Shown here: positions 28,071-36,461 of the stretch, in pieces
Position numbering within the stretch: position 1 is the first letter of the stretch
Layout: each line of letters starts with the position of its first letter
DNA from: Methylocaldum sp. 14B
GTDB lineage: Bacteria > Pseudomonadota > Gammaproteobacteria > Methylococcales > Methylococcaceae
DNA: 64,000 nt
Assembly: GCF_002005105.1 (NCBI RefSeq)
Contig: NZ_MSCV01000010.1
Location: forward strand, 100,451-164,450
Direction: 5' to 3'
Program-made: the position numbers and the translations under genes
The notes under the pieces: model-generated
What the model was told of the DNA's origin: nothing
What the model saw: only the letters and a program-made list of their open reading frames with translations
Databases searched by the model: none

Positions 28071-28526
28071 CGTCGCCGGTGCACGTGCTACGATCGCGAA
28101 CACGCGATGGGGAATTTCAAGATTCTCGCCCGGATACCGCATCGCAAGCTCATCGTTTCGCTACCAGCGTGTACAGGCCAATCGGTTTAGCGCGCCTGAT
28201 TAACAAGCAGTCCTTCACTGAACTTCATGCCGTCTCGGATGCTTGATTCAATCAAACGATCATACAGATCGCTTTGTCCGGCCGGAAGTATTTCTTTTAG
28301 GGCTTCTTTACGTTTTTCCGTGCCAAATAAGATTTCAACTACCCAACCGACTAAATATACAGCAGAAAGGCAGCCCCCTGCTGTGGCAACATTCCCATTG
28401 CAGACTAAGGCTTTGTCAAGTGTCTCAACTCCCAAAGCTTGTAATTCTTTTTTCGCATCTGGATGAGTCGTGGCAGGCCCTGCATTTAAAAGACCCAATT
28501 TGGCAAGAATAAAAGAACCGGCGCAA

Positions 28527-30450
28527 CCGGAGTTCGACAGTTCGGCGGCTAAAAATGCCATTTTCGGCAACCGACCCCAGTAACGGCGCGGGTTCCAGGG
28601 CCGACCCAAAAAATTCATGTGGTGGCACGCAAGATAGGTAATAACCTTTTATTGACGTGAACTCCGGCAGTGGTATCGTGGCGGCATGCATGTGAAGATC
28701 ACTACCTCTGGAAGCCGCCGCTATGTCCAGCTTGTTGAGTCCTACCGGGACGACGCCGGACGAGTGAAGAAGCGCACCGTGGCAACCCTTGGCCGGCTTG
28801 ATCAGCTCGATGGCAGCCTCGATTCGATCATCAACGGGTTGCTCAAGGTGTCGGGACGCGAGCCGATGGCTGCGCCGCCCTCGGCGCCCACGGTGAGTTT
28901 CGAGTCGGCCCGTGCGCTCGGCGATGTCTGGACGCTGACCGAACTCTGGAAATCGCTCGGTTTTACCGAACTCAAGCGGGTGTTCCGCCGCACGCGGCAT
29001 ACGATCGACGTGGAAGCGCTGATCCGGGTGATGGTGTTCAATCGGTTGTGCGATCCGGATTCCAAACTCGGCGTGCTGCGCTGGCTAGAGACGGTGGCCT
29101 TGCCCGAGGTTGAGGTTAAAACGATCACCCATCAGCACCTGCTGCGCAGTATGGATGCCCTGCTGGATCAGCAAAAGGCCGTCGATAACGTGGTCGCCCG
29201 CTTGCTGCGGCCGATGCTCGACCAGGATTTGTCGGTGGTGTTCTACGATCTGACCACGATCCGCGCCGAAGGGCTGAGCACGCTGGAAAGCGATGTGCGC
29301 GCCTTCGGCATGGCTAAGGAAGGCTTGGTTGCCCGGCAGTTCATGCTGGGTGTGGTGCAGACGGCCGATGGGCTGCCGATTTATCATGAGGTGTTCGACG
29401 GCAACACAGCGGAAACGAAAACGCTGTTGCCCACCCTCAAGACCGTGCTGGAGCGGTTCCCTTCGGTGAGGCGCCTGGTGCTGGTGGCTGATCGGGGCTT
29501 GCTCAGCTTGGACAACCTCGATGCGCTGAACGAAGTCCGCCGTGCCAGTGATCGTGCGCTCGAATTTATCCTGGCGGTGCCGGGGCGTCGCTACTATGAA
29601 TTCGCCGACCTGTTCGACGACTTCCACCAAAACCAGTGCCAGGCGGCAACCTCTGAGATGATCAGCGAAACAACCTGGCATGAGCTTCGATTGGTGATCG
29701 CCCACGATCCGGAGCGCGCGGCCCTACAAACGAAGCGCCGCGACGACCAGATCGATGCGCTGATCAAGCAAGGCGCCCAATGGGCCGGCAAGCTCGACGA
29801 GCAGGACGAAGGCGTCAAGCACCGGGGGCGCAAGCTCTCGGACAGTGGCGCCAAGGCGCGCTTCTTCCATGAAGTCAGCGAGGCGCATCTGTCGAAAATC
29901 ATCAAGATTGATCTGAAGTCCAACCTCTTCCGCTACGACATTGACGAGCGCGCCCGCTACCTGGCGAACCTGATGGACGGCAAGCTGCTACTCGTGACCA
30001 ATACGCAGGATCTAACCGCCCAAGAGGTCGTCATCCGTTACAAGTCGCTCGCGGATATCGAACGCGGCTTCAAGGTGCTCAAGTCCGAACTGGAGATCGG
30101 TCCGGTCTATCACCGCTTGCCCGAGCGCATCCGTGCCCATGCCGCGATCTGCTTTATGGCGCTGATCCTGTACCGAGTCATGCGCCAGCGCCTGAAAGCC
30201 GCCAACGCAGGCCTATCGCCCGAACGGGCACTCGAATACCTTCGCCGAATTCAGCATCACCAGATTCGGCTCAACGCTTCTGAACCCGTCACCGGCGTCT
30301 CGACCCTCAGTGCCGAGCAAACCGGGGTGCTCAATGCCCTGGCTGTGAGAAAACCGACCGCCCCACAGCAACTCGCGCTGTTGTAGTGGCATTTTTAAAA
30401 TTCCGCATTTTTGAAATCAGACACTTGCGCGAATAACTGTCGAACTCAAG
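28527..30450 (+). mobile_element. IS1634-like insertion sequence
   Basis: The 1924-bp element has imperfect terminal inverted repeats, CCGGAGTTCGACAGTT at the left and the complement of CTTGAGTTCGACAGTT at the right. It is flanked by a 7-bp duplication GGCGCAA (28520-28526 and 30451-30457), or 6 bp if the last base is chance. It carries one transposase and interrupts a DJ-1/PfpI gene. Ends, duplication and a rescued host gene all agree, so the boundaries are firm. Confidence 0.85.
28686..30386 (+). CDS. IS1634-family transposase
   Basis: A 566-residue DDE transposase. The catalytic regions appear as VVFYDLTTIRAEG (first Asp), LVLVADRGLLSLDNLDALNE (second Asp) and IERGFKVLKSELEIGPVYHR (Glu). 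RQFMLGVVQTADGLPIYHEV and LPTLKTVLERFPSVRRL lie between them, as in IS1634/IS1549-type enzymes. The N-terminus MHVKITTSGSRRYVQLVESY is also family-typical. It appears complete and so is probably active. Confidence 0.85.
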   Translation: MHVKITTSGSRRYVQLVESYRDDAGRVKKRTVATLGRLDQLDGSLDSIINGLLKVSGREPMAAPPSAPTVSFESARALGDVWTLTELWKSLGFTELKRVFRRTRHTIDVEALIRVMVFNRLCDPDSKLGVLRWLETVALPEVEVKTITHQHLLRSMDALLDQQKAVDNVVARLLRPMLDQDLSVVFYDLTTIRAEGLSTLESDVRAFGMAKEGLVARQFMLGVVQTADGLPIYHEVFDGNTAETKTLLPTLKTVLERFPSVRRLVLVADRGLLSLDNLDALNEVRRASDRALEFILAVPGRRYYEFADLFDDFHQNQCQAATSEMISETTWHELRLVIAHDPERAALQTKRRDDQIDALIKQGAQWAGKLDEQDEGVKHRGRKLSDSGAKARFFHEVSEAHLSKIIKIDLKSNLFRYDIDERARYLANLMDGKLLLVTNTQDLTAQEVVIRYKSLADIERGFKVLKSELEIGPVYHRLPERIRAHAAICFMALILYRVMRQRLKAANAGLSPERALEYLRRIQHHQIRLNASEPVTGVSTLSAEQTGVLNALAVRKPTAPQQLALL

Positions 30451-30814
30451 GGCGCAAATTGAACCGATTATCTGCCTTTCCGGATTTAGAGAAAAAGCTT
30501 TCATAAATGTCTCATCTTTTATGGCAGCTTTCACTCCTGTTCTGCCGCTTGAAAATAGCACAACATCTGCGTCATTGGCTTCGGTAATGTATCCATGGGT
30601 CTTAATAGAAAGACCGTGCGCTGACCGGTGTTCCTCTTTTGTTCCCAATATTTTAACTTGCCAATCCGTGCGGTTCCTTCCAAGAATATCCCACATCAAA
30701 AACAAATCTATATCAGTAAAGCCATCAAAAATCACTATAACTATTTTCTTCATGATGGATTCCAAGTTAATTTTGAATTTTTGGTTGCTTTTACTGTCTA
30801 CTGGAGCTATTTCC

Positions 30815-31532
30815 TTAGGGCCATAGATCGACAATCTCGTGGTTTGTGGCTGAACCATTTGAAATATCAATTATTATTGGTCCCCTTTCGATGAAAATAC
30901 GAGCAAATTCCCTGCTGCCTATCCATGTATCAGAATATTCTGACAGTAGTATCTCTGTAGCTCTCGTTGCATGAACATTGGGCAGCGGCAAATTATCGTA
31001 TATATAAAGCCAATACTCAGGAAGCTCCTCATATCCTGAGTTATTTAGCTTTCCTAACTTGGTTGAGACCGCGTCGTTAATATGTTGCGCCCATTCCACT
31101 TCTGCACTTTGCCCAGACCACCCATCACCTGTAAGCTTTGAACTATTTATAATTGCTCTTAGCTCTTCTGTGGTTTTTTTGGGACTCCCCCATTTGAATA
31201 AAGACATATCAATAACAGCTTCGGGATTTTCCCTTTCGGCCATAGCGCAGCATTTGGCATAAGTCTGGTGGGATAGACTCCGTTATTTCAATTCCATATT
31301 GGTTTGTATTCATTTCAAGAACGAAATCTGGTTTATCCTTGTGCTGCACTGACAAAGGGTAATCTAGTGCATCGATATGGGCTAAAGTAGACAACAGATG
31401 GCAAATCGCCCACTTTTCAGTGTGCTCAGTTTTCCTTCCTTCAGTTCTTCCCGGTACATCAATAGAAACACCTTCTATAACTGCCAGTAGGCCATCCTTA
31501 TTCAACACTTTATTTATGTTGAGCCGGTACAT
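30815..31532 (-). pseudogene. AT-rich cassette gene of unknown function, one frameshift
   Basis: From ATG at 31532 the frame gives MYRLNINKVLNKDGLLAVIE, then PDFVLEMNTNQYGIEITESI, and fails near 31210-31243. A second frame continues MAERENPEAVIDMSLFKWGS to EIVDLWP, ending at 30815. Together they would make about 235 residues. The F-V-EM--N-YGIEITES segment has the look of a small nuclease-like or CRISPR-unrelated PD-(D/E)xK core, but I do not recognise the family. The start follows a probable attC site by 10 bp, and base composition is clearly AT-rich, so it is a cassette gene. Confidence 0.45.
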
Positions 31533-31541
31533 TACTACTAA

Positions 31542-31626
31542 GCCCTAAAACGAATAAGTCCACCGGGCCACAAACAGCAGAGCGAAGCGGCGCTGTTTGT
31601 GGCTCCGGTGCAACTGATGGTTGGGC
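31542..31626 (-). other. Probable attC site, degenerate R'
   Basis: The minus strand opens with GCCCAAC (31626-31620) and forms a long imperfect palindrome: CACCGGAGCCACAAACAGCG against its partner CGCTCTGCTGTTTGTGGCCC. It ends GTTTTAGGGC, which deviates from the GTTRRRY core. The span of 85 bp and its place directly after the caspase-like gene and before the next gene fit an attC site. Confidence 0.55.
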
Positions 31627-31639
31627 GGCATTTCTGCGT

Positions 31640-32587
31640 CTACCGCGATCCGAGTAGAACCGCATCTTCACTGCCCGAAAGAGTCGCGACTATTGCGGCC
31701 ATGTCGATTCCGAACCGTTCGCGGTTCGCAGGCCAGAGGTCGATCATGAAGAGTTCGTCCCATATGAGCTGTAGCTCCTTCGCCGTCGGCATCGGCGGAA
31801 GAAGCGATATTTGATGCTCAATTTCGGTGTCCGAGAAGTGCGCCAGGGCTCGCATGCGCTGCCTACAACATTCAGCCCGTCGGCTCCGCTCATCAGGACG
31901 CAAAGAAACAATCAGAGATTTTGCCATTGCCTCAAAGGCGAGAAGGGCAAACGGTTCCATTTCGAATCCAACTGTCCCTGCTTCTCGAGATGCGCTCGCC
32001 ACGACGTCAGTGAGCCTTGGGTCTTCGTCGCACCAGCGTCTGTAGAACTCTTTCGTTCCTCTGAGGAGATTACCTTCTGTTACTCGGCCAGCCGGGCCTA
32101 CCAGCGCAACGGCAGGCGCGCGCGGCCCTCGGTAAAACGCCTTAATCCCAGCGAACCCGGTACAGGCGGCCACTAGGACTACCAAATTACATGCGGTTGT
32201 CAGGTTCAGCGCTTGCAGAGGGTCTGTTAGCTCGTCCCAGGTAAGCAGCTGAGAGCCTCCACTACCCCCATCTGGACCTCCTAGCCCGACTTCATCACCA
32301 TGAGCTTCTAGATGAAGCAAAGGGACCATGTACGATTGCTGAGCACGAACCGTAGCGCGTTCAATGGCCGCAAGGACGTCAGCTTTTGTGTTGCAGCGGA
32401 CATACGCGGACCAGCCGGGGCGCCGCTCCTGTAACCAATCGTGCAGAAGCTTTCCGGTCATCTGGTCCTGTGGATGTAACCACTCGACAATCCAGACGTT
32501 GGTCGTCCGGATCTTCGCCATCGCAGGAGGTCCCCGTAGTCGTCCAAGTAGATCCAACTCAGCAGGTGTCAAATCAACGTCGCTCAC
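31640..32587 (-). CDS. Caspase/CHAT-like protein with a His-Cys dyad
   Basis: A 315-residue protein from a GTG start. A caspase-fold core is visible: MVPLLHLEAHGDEVGLGG places the catalytic His at residue 96, and NLVVLVAACTGFAGIKAF places Cys at 142, 46 residues later. This matches the strand-His-Gly and strand-Cys pattern of CHAT and caspase peptidases. The C-terminal 130 residues are helical, with no recognised domain. No partner or adaptor domain is fused. It sits in a cassette whose attC lies directly downstream. Family assignment rests on these two motifs, so it is moderate. Confidence 0.55.
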   Translation of the reverse strand: MSDVDLTPAELDLLGRLRGPPAMAKIRTTNVWIVEWLHPQDQMTGKLLHDWLQERRPGWSAYVRCNTKADVLAAIERATVRAQQSYMVPLLHLEAHGDEVGLGGPDGGSGGSQLLTWDELTDPLQALNLTTACNLVVLVAACTGFAGIKAFYRGPRAPAVALVGPAGRVTEGNLLRGTKEFYRRWCDEDPRLTDVVASASREAGTVGFEMEPFALLAFEAMAKSLIVSLRPDERSRRAECCRQRMRALAHFSDTEIEHQISLLPPMPTAKELQLIWDELFMIDLWPANRERFGIDMAAIVATLSGSEDAVLLGSR

Positions 32588-32767
32588 AACTTCATCTCAC
32601 GATGCCGCACAACGCCAATGTTAGGCCAGCGATCTGGACAGGCCCCCGCCTGTCTGACCCCGGTTTCCGCCACCGCAAGCCACCGCGGCGCCGCGACGCG
32701 GCTGAGCGGAGGCACCGAGAAAGGGCTTGTATCCTCCTTATGCTCAGGAGGCTTTTAGCGCCTTATC

Positions 32768-33196
32768 TCATGGGCGGACGGTGATCGGTTTCCCCTCTTC
32801 CGTGGCGTAAACGCTCAGAAACTTCACGGGTGCCGTGCTGCGGTTGGCGACGTCCTCCCACGTATTCGCGGCATGCACGAACGCCTCGCCTGCCTTGTAG
32901 GTCCGATCACGGCCACCCCGTAGGTCCAGGTCAACGAGCTCCCCTTCGAGGACGTAGTTGACGTGAAAGGCAGGGTGCATGTGCCGTCCCGTAGTCGTTC
33001 CCGGAGCCATCTCCAGGAGATGAACGACGAACTGGTTCCGGACGCTGGGGAACTGAATTGGTTCCCCCGTATTCGCTGCGGTGGCCTCGAGGACCGTGGT
33101 GGACTTGACGCCCTGCTGGGCGTTCAGGAGCTGGTTCCCGACCACCCCCATCACAATTCCGACAGCCAAGGCCAAAATGAGAACCCTTCGCTTCAT
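32768..33196 (-). CDS. Secreted cupin-domain protein
   Basis: A 142-residue protein with a signal peptide or anchor (RVLILALAVGIVMGVVGNQL). It has a single cupin barrel: PGTTTGRHMHPAFHVNYVLEGEL carries the HxH metal ligands of motif 1, and GEAFVHAANTWEDVANR resembles motif 2 with its His. The function of such single cupins is not determined. It has a clear AGGAGG site before ATG 33196. It stands alone between the cassette run and the IS110 element. Confidence 0.7.
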   Translation of the reverse strand: MKRRVLILALAVGIVMGVVGNQLLNAQQGVKSTTVLEATAANTGEPIQFPSVRNQFVVHLLEMAPGTTTGRHMHPAFHVNYVLEGELVDLDLRGGRDRTYKAGEAFVHAANTWEDVANRSTAPVKFLSVYATEEGKPITVRP

Positions 33197-33385
33197 GAGT
33201 GCCTCCTTTCCGATCCGACGGAGAACAAGAAATAGTTTTTGAGCATCCGCAAATACAACGCCCGTAGTTGCATGGCCCTATTGTGGCTGAGTGACCTCAT
33301 AAGACCCCACCTCCTCTCCATCCGCTAGCTGGGAGCCTCTCTCTCAAGAAACACGAACCCAAGGCATTGAAATTACAAGATGCAT

Positions 33386-34792
33386 TTAAGCTGCCTCCGG
33401 TAGCGGGGTAAGCTCGAAACCCAGAGCTTGGGCGCGTTTTTTAAGGTTCTGTAAGGTGCGGTCGCGGAATTGTCTTTCATATTGGGCGGCACCCACATCG
33501 ACATAATCGGTTCCCTTCGTCAGCAGCGTGTATATAAGCCGGGCGAGTTTGTGAGCCGTGGCGGTAATGGCTTTGGGCCGATCCATGCGTGCACAGAGAC
33601 GGCGATGGTAGGCGCCGAGGGCGGAGTCGCTTTTCCGCAAGGATTGCGCAGCGATGCGCAGGGCTTGAGCGGCGCGGTTCGCACTGCGTTTGGTGGCTCC
33701 GGAGAGGACCTTGCCGCCACTGATCTTGGTGCCGGGACAGAGCCCGAGCCAGGAGGTGAAGTGTTTGACCGTCGGAAAGGCCGACAAGTCGCTCCCAACT
33801 TCGCTGATGATCTTCATCGCGGTACTGGTGTCGATGCCATCGATGCGCGTCAGATCGACCCCTGCCAGACCGTAAAGCGCTTCACGTACCGCAAAGCCTG
33901 GTGCGTTCTTAGGTCTGGACTTGCGTGCCTTGGGATTCGCCAAGCCCGCCGCCGGTAACTCATGTGTCCTCAGATTTTCCAGCAGGGATTGCAGTTGCTG
34001 GTCACAATCGGCGATTTTCTGAGCATAGACATCGTACAGTTCCATCGCTTGGCGCAGGGCGAAAAGATGTTCTTCCCGCCAGTTTCCCAGGAGAACCTTG
34101 GCGATTGCTTCGCCATCGGCCTGAATTCGCCGGTCGCGCAAAGCCGCCAGCGCACGGGGATCACGCTCACCAGCAAGGATGGCACGCACGATCCGTTGGC
34201 CCGTCACGCCGACGATATCGGCGATGACATGGTGCAATTGCACGTTCATCTGATTGAGCGCCTTCTGGAGATGCTGCACGTGGCTGCCCTGATAAGCGAT
34301 CAGCATGTCACGATGCCGCCACAACGCCCGCAACGTGCAGATCTCGTCCTCGGGCCGGAACGCGCCGCGCAGCAGACCAAAACTCATCAACCGCTGCAGC
34401 CACTGGCAATCCAAGACATCGCTCTTGCGTCCCGGCACATTCCGGACATGCCGCGCATTGACGAGAAATACCGTAAATCCTTGCTCGGCCAGCAATTCGT
34501 AAAGCGGTATCCAATAAACACCGGTGGATTCCATCGCGACCTCCGTGATGCCGCAAGTTTTCAGCCACGCCGCCAGTTCGCGCAGACCCACGGTATGCCC
34601 TTCGAATTCACGCACGGGTTGCGGATCGCGGTCCACCGGTACAGCAACGAAATGACGGGTCGAGCCAATATCAATGCCGGCCGCATGGGGGTAATGAATC
34701 TCGACTTCCTGCTTGCGCTTGGCCATCTCGTCACGCCTCATCATCGGTTGAAAGGGACGAGCACCGAGCGGGATGCGTCTTGAATTACTCAT
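33386..34792 (-). CDS. IS110-family transposase (DEDD recombinase)
   Basis: A 468-residue protein. The N-terminal DEDD domain shows AAGIDIGSTRHFVAVP (Asp), EVAMESTGVYWIPLYELL (Glu) and GRKSDVLDCQWLQRL (Asp-Asp). The C-terminal transposase_20 domain has LTRIDGIDTSTAMKIISEVG and LCPGTKISGGKVLSGATKRS, with the catalytic Ser. IS110 enzymes use a bridge RNA to choose targets. ATG at 34726 (MAKRKQEVEIHYPH) is an alternative start. Terminal sequences of the element cannot be set because IS110 elements lack long inverted repeats. Confidence 0.85.
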   Translation of the reverse strand: MSNSRRIPLGARPFQPMMRRDEMAKRKQEVEIHYPHAAGIDIGSTRHFVAVPVDRDPQPVREFEGHTVGLRELAAWLKTCGITEVAMESTGVYWIPLYELLAEQGFTVFLVNARHVRNVPGRKSDVLDCQWLQRLMSFGLLRGAFRPEDEICTLRALWRHRDMLIAYQGSHVQHLQKALNQMNVQLHHVIADIVGVTGQRIVRAILAGERDPRALAALRDRRIQADGEAIAKVLLGNWREEHLFALRQAMELYDVYAQKIADCDQQLQSLLENLRTHELPAAGLANPKARKSRPKNAPGFAVREALYGLAGVDLTRIDGIDTSTAMKIISEVGSDLSAFPTVKHFTSWLGLCPGTKISGGKVLSGATKRSANRAAQALRIAAQSLRKSDSALGAYHRRLCARMDRPKAITATAHKLARLIYTLLTKGTDYVDVGAAQYERQFRDRTLQNLKKRAQALGFELTPLPEAA

Positions 34793-34990
34793 TCTCTCAA
34801 ACGGGATGAAGCCCTTGCAGCCTTCTCACCAATGACACCGACAAATCCCAGCCACGCTAACGTACGGGCTCGAAGCACCATTGCTCTACCGGCCATGTCC
34901 GGCGCTCACCATGACCTTAAACCAGAACTCCTGTTTCTTCACTCCACCGGCCGGGCCGCCTTTCGCCCGGCTGGGTCGCTAATGATTGTA
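34793..34990 (-). ncRNA. Candidate IS110 bridge RNA region
   Basis: This 198-bp non-coding stretch lies directly upstream of the IS110 transposase, the place where IS621-type elements encode their bridge RNA. It contains a strong GC stem (GCCCGGCCGG near 34942-34951 facing CCCGGCTGGG near 34967) and a second set of weaker complementarities. I inferred it from position, family and structure; the guide loops cannot be picked out without knowing the target and donor sites. Confidence 0.35.
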
Positions 34991-35394
34991 TGGTTTCAGT
35001 CTATTTAACACCGTCCACCAGCCTTGACGACGAAAATGTGAGCTTGCTGGCCTTCGCTAACCGTTTGTCATCCCGAAACAACAAAATAGGCCGTTCCGGA
35101 TATCCTGACACGCTGTCAATCCCCCATAATCTGGCAACCCAGGACAATCGGGCGGAAACCATCGCGCTTCCGGATTCTTGCGCCTTTCCCACCGCGTTCG
35201 GCGGTTGGCGTTGCAGCGGAGGAGAAGTGATCCTTGAAGCATCCGGCCCTGGCTGACACCGGCGTCAGGCATAAGGGCACCGGCCGTGGATTCTTCCGCC
35301 GAACTTGCCTACAAGGACGGTTTTCTCGTCCTCTGCTGAGGGCCGTCTGTGGACGGGATAGTAGCCTCTCTTTCCGATTCCGCATTCCGCAGCA
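34991..35394. other. Intergenic region without a recognised gene
   Basis: About 400 bp between the IS110 element and the oxidoreductase gene. The only open frames are short and have no codon bias or ribosome site. I see no repeat or RNA in it. Confidence 0.4.
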
Positions 35395-36402
35395 TCAGGC
35401 GATGGCGATGACGATCTTGCCGACGTGCGAGGCGCCTTCGAGATGGCGGTAGGCCTCCTTCGCCGCCTCAAAAGGGAAGACCTTGTCGATGACCGGGCGG
35501 ATCCGGTGGAACGCGATCAACCGGTTCATCGCCTCGAACATCTCGCGCGAGCCGACATAGACGCCGCGCACCGTGGCGCTCTTGAAGAGAATCGGCGTCG
35601 GGTCGATCTGCCCGCCGGTGAGTACGCCGATGAGGTGGACGGCACCGCCCAGCCGGACGGCGGCAATGGAGCGCTGCAAGGTACCGGCCCCACCGACCTC
35701 CACCACATGATCGACACCGCGGCCTTCGGTCAGTTTGAGGACCTCGCTTTCCCAATCGGGGTGGGTTCGGTAATTGATCAGGTCGGACGCGCCGAACATC
35801 CGTGCCTTTTCGAGCTTTTCATCGCCTGAGGACGTGACGATCACGCGCGCTCCGGCGGCATGAGCGAACTGCACGGCAAAGGACGACACACCGCCGGTGC
35901 CGAGGGTCAGCACAGTCTCGCCCGCCCGCAGAGGACGCTGGGTGAACAACGCGTTCCAGGCGGTCAACGCCGCACACGGCAAGGTGGCGCCCTCCTCGAA
36001 CGAGAGATGTTCCGGGAGATGAACGAGGCCGTTTTCGTCGAATAGCTTGTACTCGGTCAGTACCCCGTCGACTGGACCGCCCAGCGCACGGGCGTGGTCC
36101 GACGGCACCAACTCGCCGCCCAGCCAGGTCTGAAAGAAGAGCCCGGCTACCCGATCCCCCACCTTGCAGCGGGTCACTTCGGTTCCTACTTCGACGACTT
36201 CGCCGGCACCGTCCGAGAGCGGAATCAGATTGGGGGCGATCCTGCCGCGGTAACGGCCGCTCATGATGAGATGATCGCGGTAATTGAGCGAGGCGGCGCA
36301 CAATCGCACGACCACCTGGCGAGGGCCCGGCTTCGCCGGCGGCTCCTCCGTCATCGTCAGATCGTCCACGTCTCTCAGCTTGGGGAATCGGTAAGTACGC
36401 AT
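35395..36402 (-). CDS. Zinc-free MDR-family NAD(P)-dependent oxidoreductase
   Basis: A 335-residue medium-chain dehydrogenase/reductase. The N-terminal GroES-like part has LCAASLNYRDHLIMSGRYRG and SDGAGEVVEVGTEVTRCKVG; the usual zinc-binding Cys is replaced, as in quinone-oxidoreductase-type enzymes. The Rossmann motif TLGTGGVSSFAVQFAHAAGA follows, then the domain end HLEGASHVGKIVI. Substrate unknown, perhaps an enone or aldehyde. It lies downstream of the HxlR-ketosynthase-hydrolase genes and is separated from them only by an inserted IS, so it may once have belonged to that operon. Confidence 0.8.
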   Translation of the reverse strand: MRTYRFPKLRDVDDLTMTEEPPAKPGPRQVVVRLCAASLNYRDHLIMSGRYRGRIAPNLIPLSDGAGEVVEVGTEVTRCKVGDRVAGLFFQTWLGGELVPSDHARALGGPVDGVLTEYKLFDENGLVHLPEHLSFEEGATLPCAALTAWNALFTQRPLRAGETVLTLGTGGVSSFAVQFAHAAGARVIVTSSGDEKLEKARMFGASDLINYRTHPDWESEVLKLTEGRGVDHVVEVGGAGTLQRSIAAVRLGGAVHLIGVLTGGQIDPTPILFKSATVRGVYVGSREMFEAMNRLIAFHRIRPVIDKVFPFEAAKEAYRHLEGASHVGKIVIAIA

Positions 36403-36461
36403 CGATTGGCTCCATTGGGTGGTAAGGACTTGAATCTGCCCCGGGGTCGTTCTTTCTTTTT

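Larger units (their letters stand above)
28187..30753 (-). pseudogene. DJ-1/PfpI family gene, split by an insertion sequence
   Basis: The 5' part (30753 to 30451) encodes MKKIVIVIFDGFTDIDLFLM to RQIIGSICA, and the 3' part (28526 to 28187) encodes GSFILAKLGLLNAGPATTHP to the end. Removing the IS and one target duplication restores GSICAGSFILAKLG, the nucleophile elbow of DJ-1/PfpI proteins, whose Cys lies just before the break. The whole protein would be about 210 residues. The family includes amidases, chaperone-like and glyoxalase-like proteins. The gene is AT-richer than the backbone. Confidence 0.8.

Noticed and set aside
32588..32660. Possible attC before the caspase-like gene (GGCCTAAC on the minus strand).
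   Set aside because: Only one core is recognisable and the remaining arm is too short; at most a truncated site.
34990..35256. Open frame of 88 codons after the IS110 element.
   Set aside because: No ribosome site, poor codon pattern and no family resemblance; the opposite strand has frames just as long.
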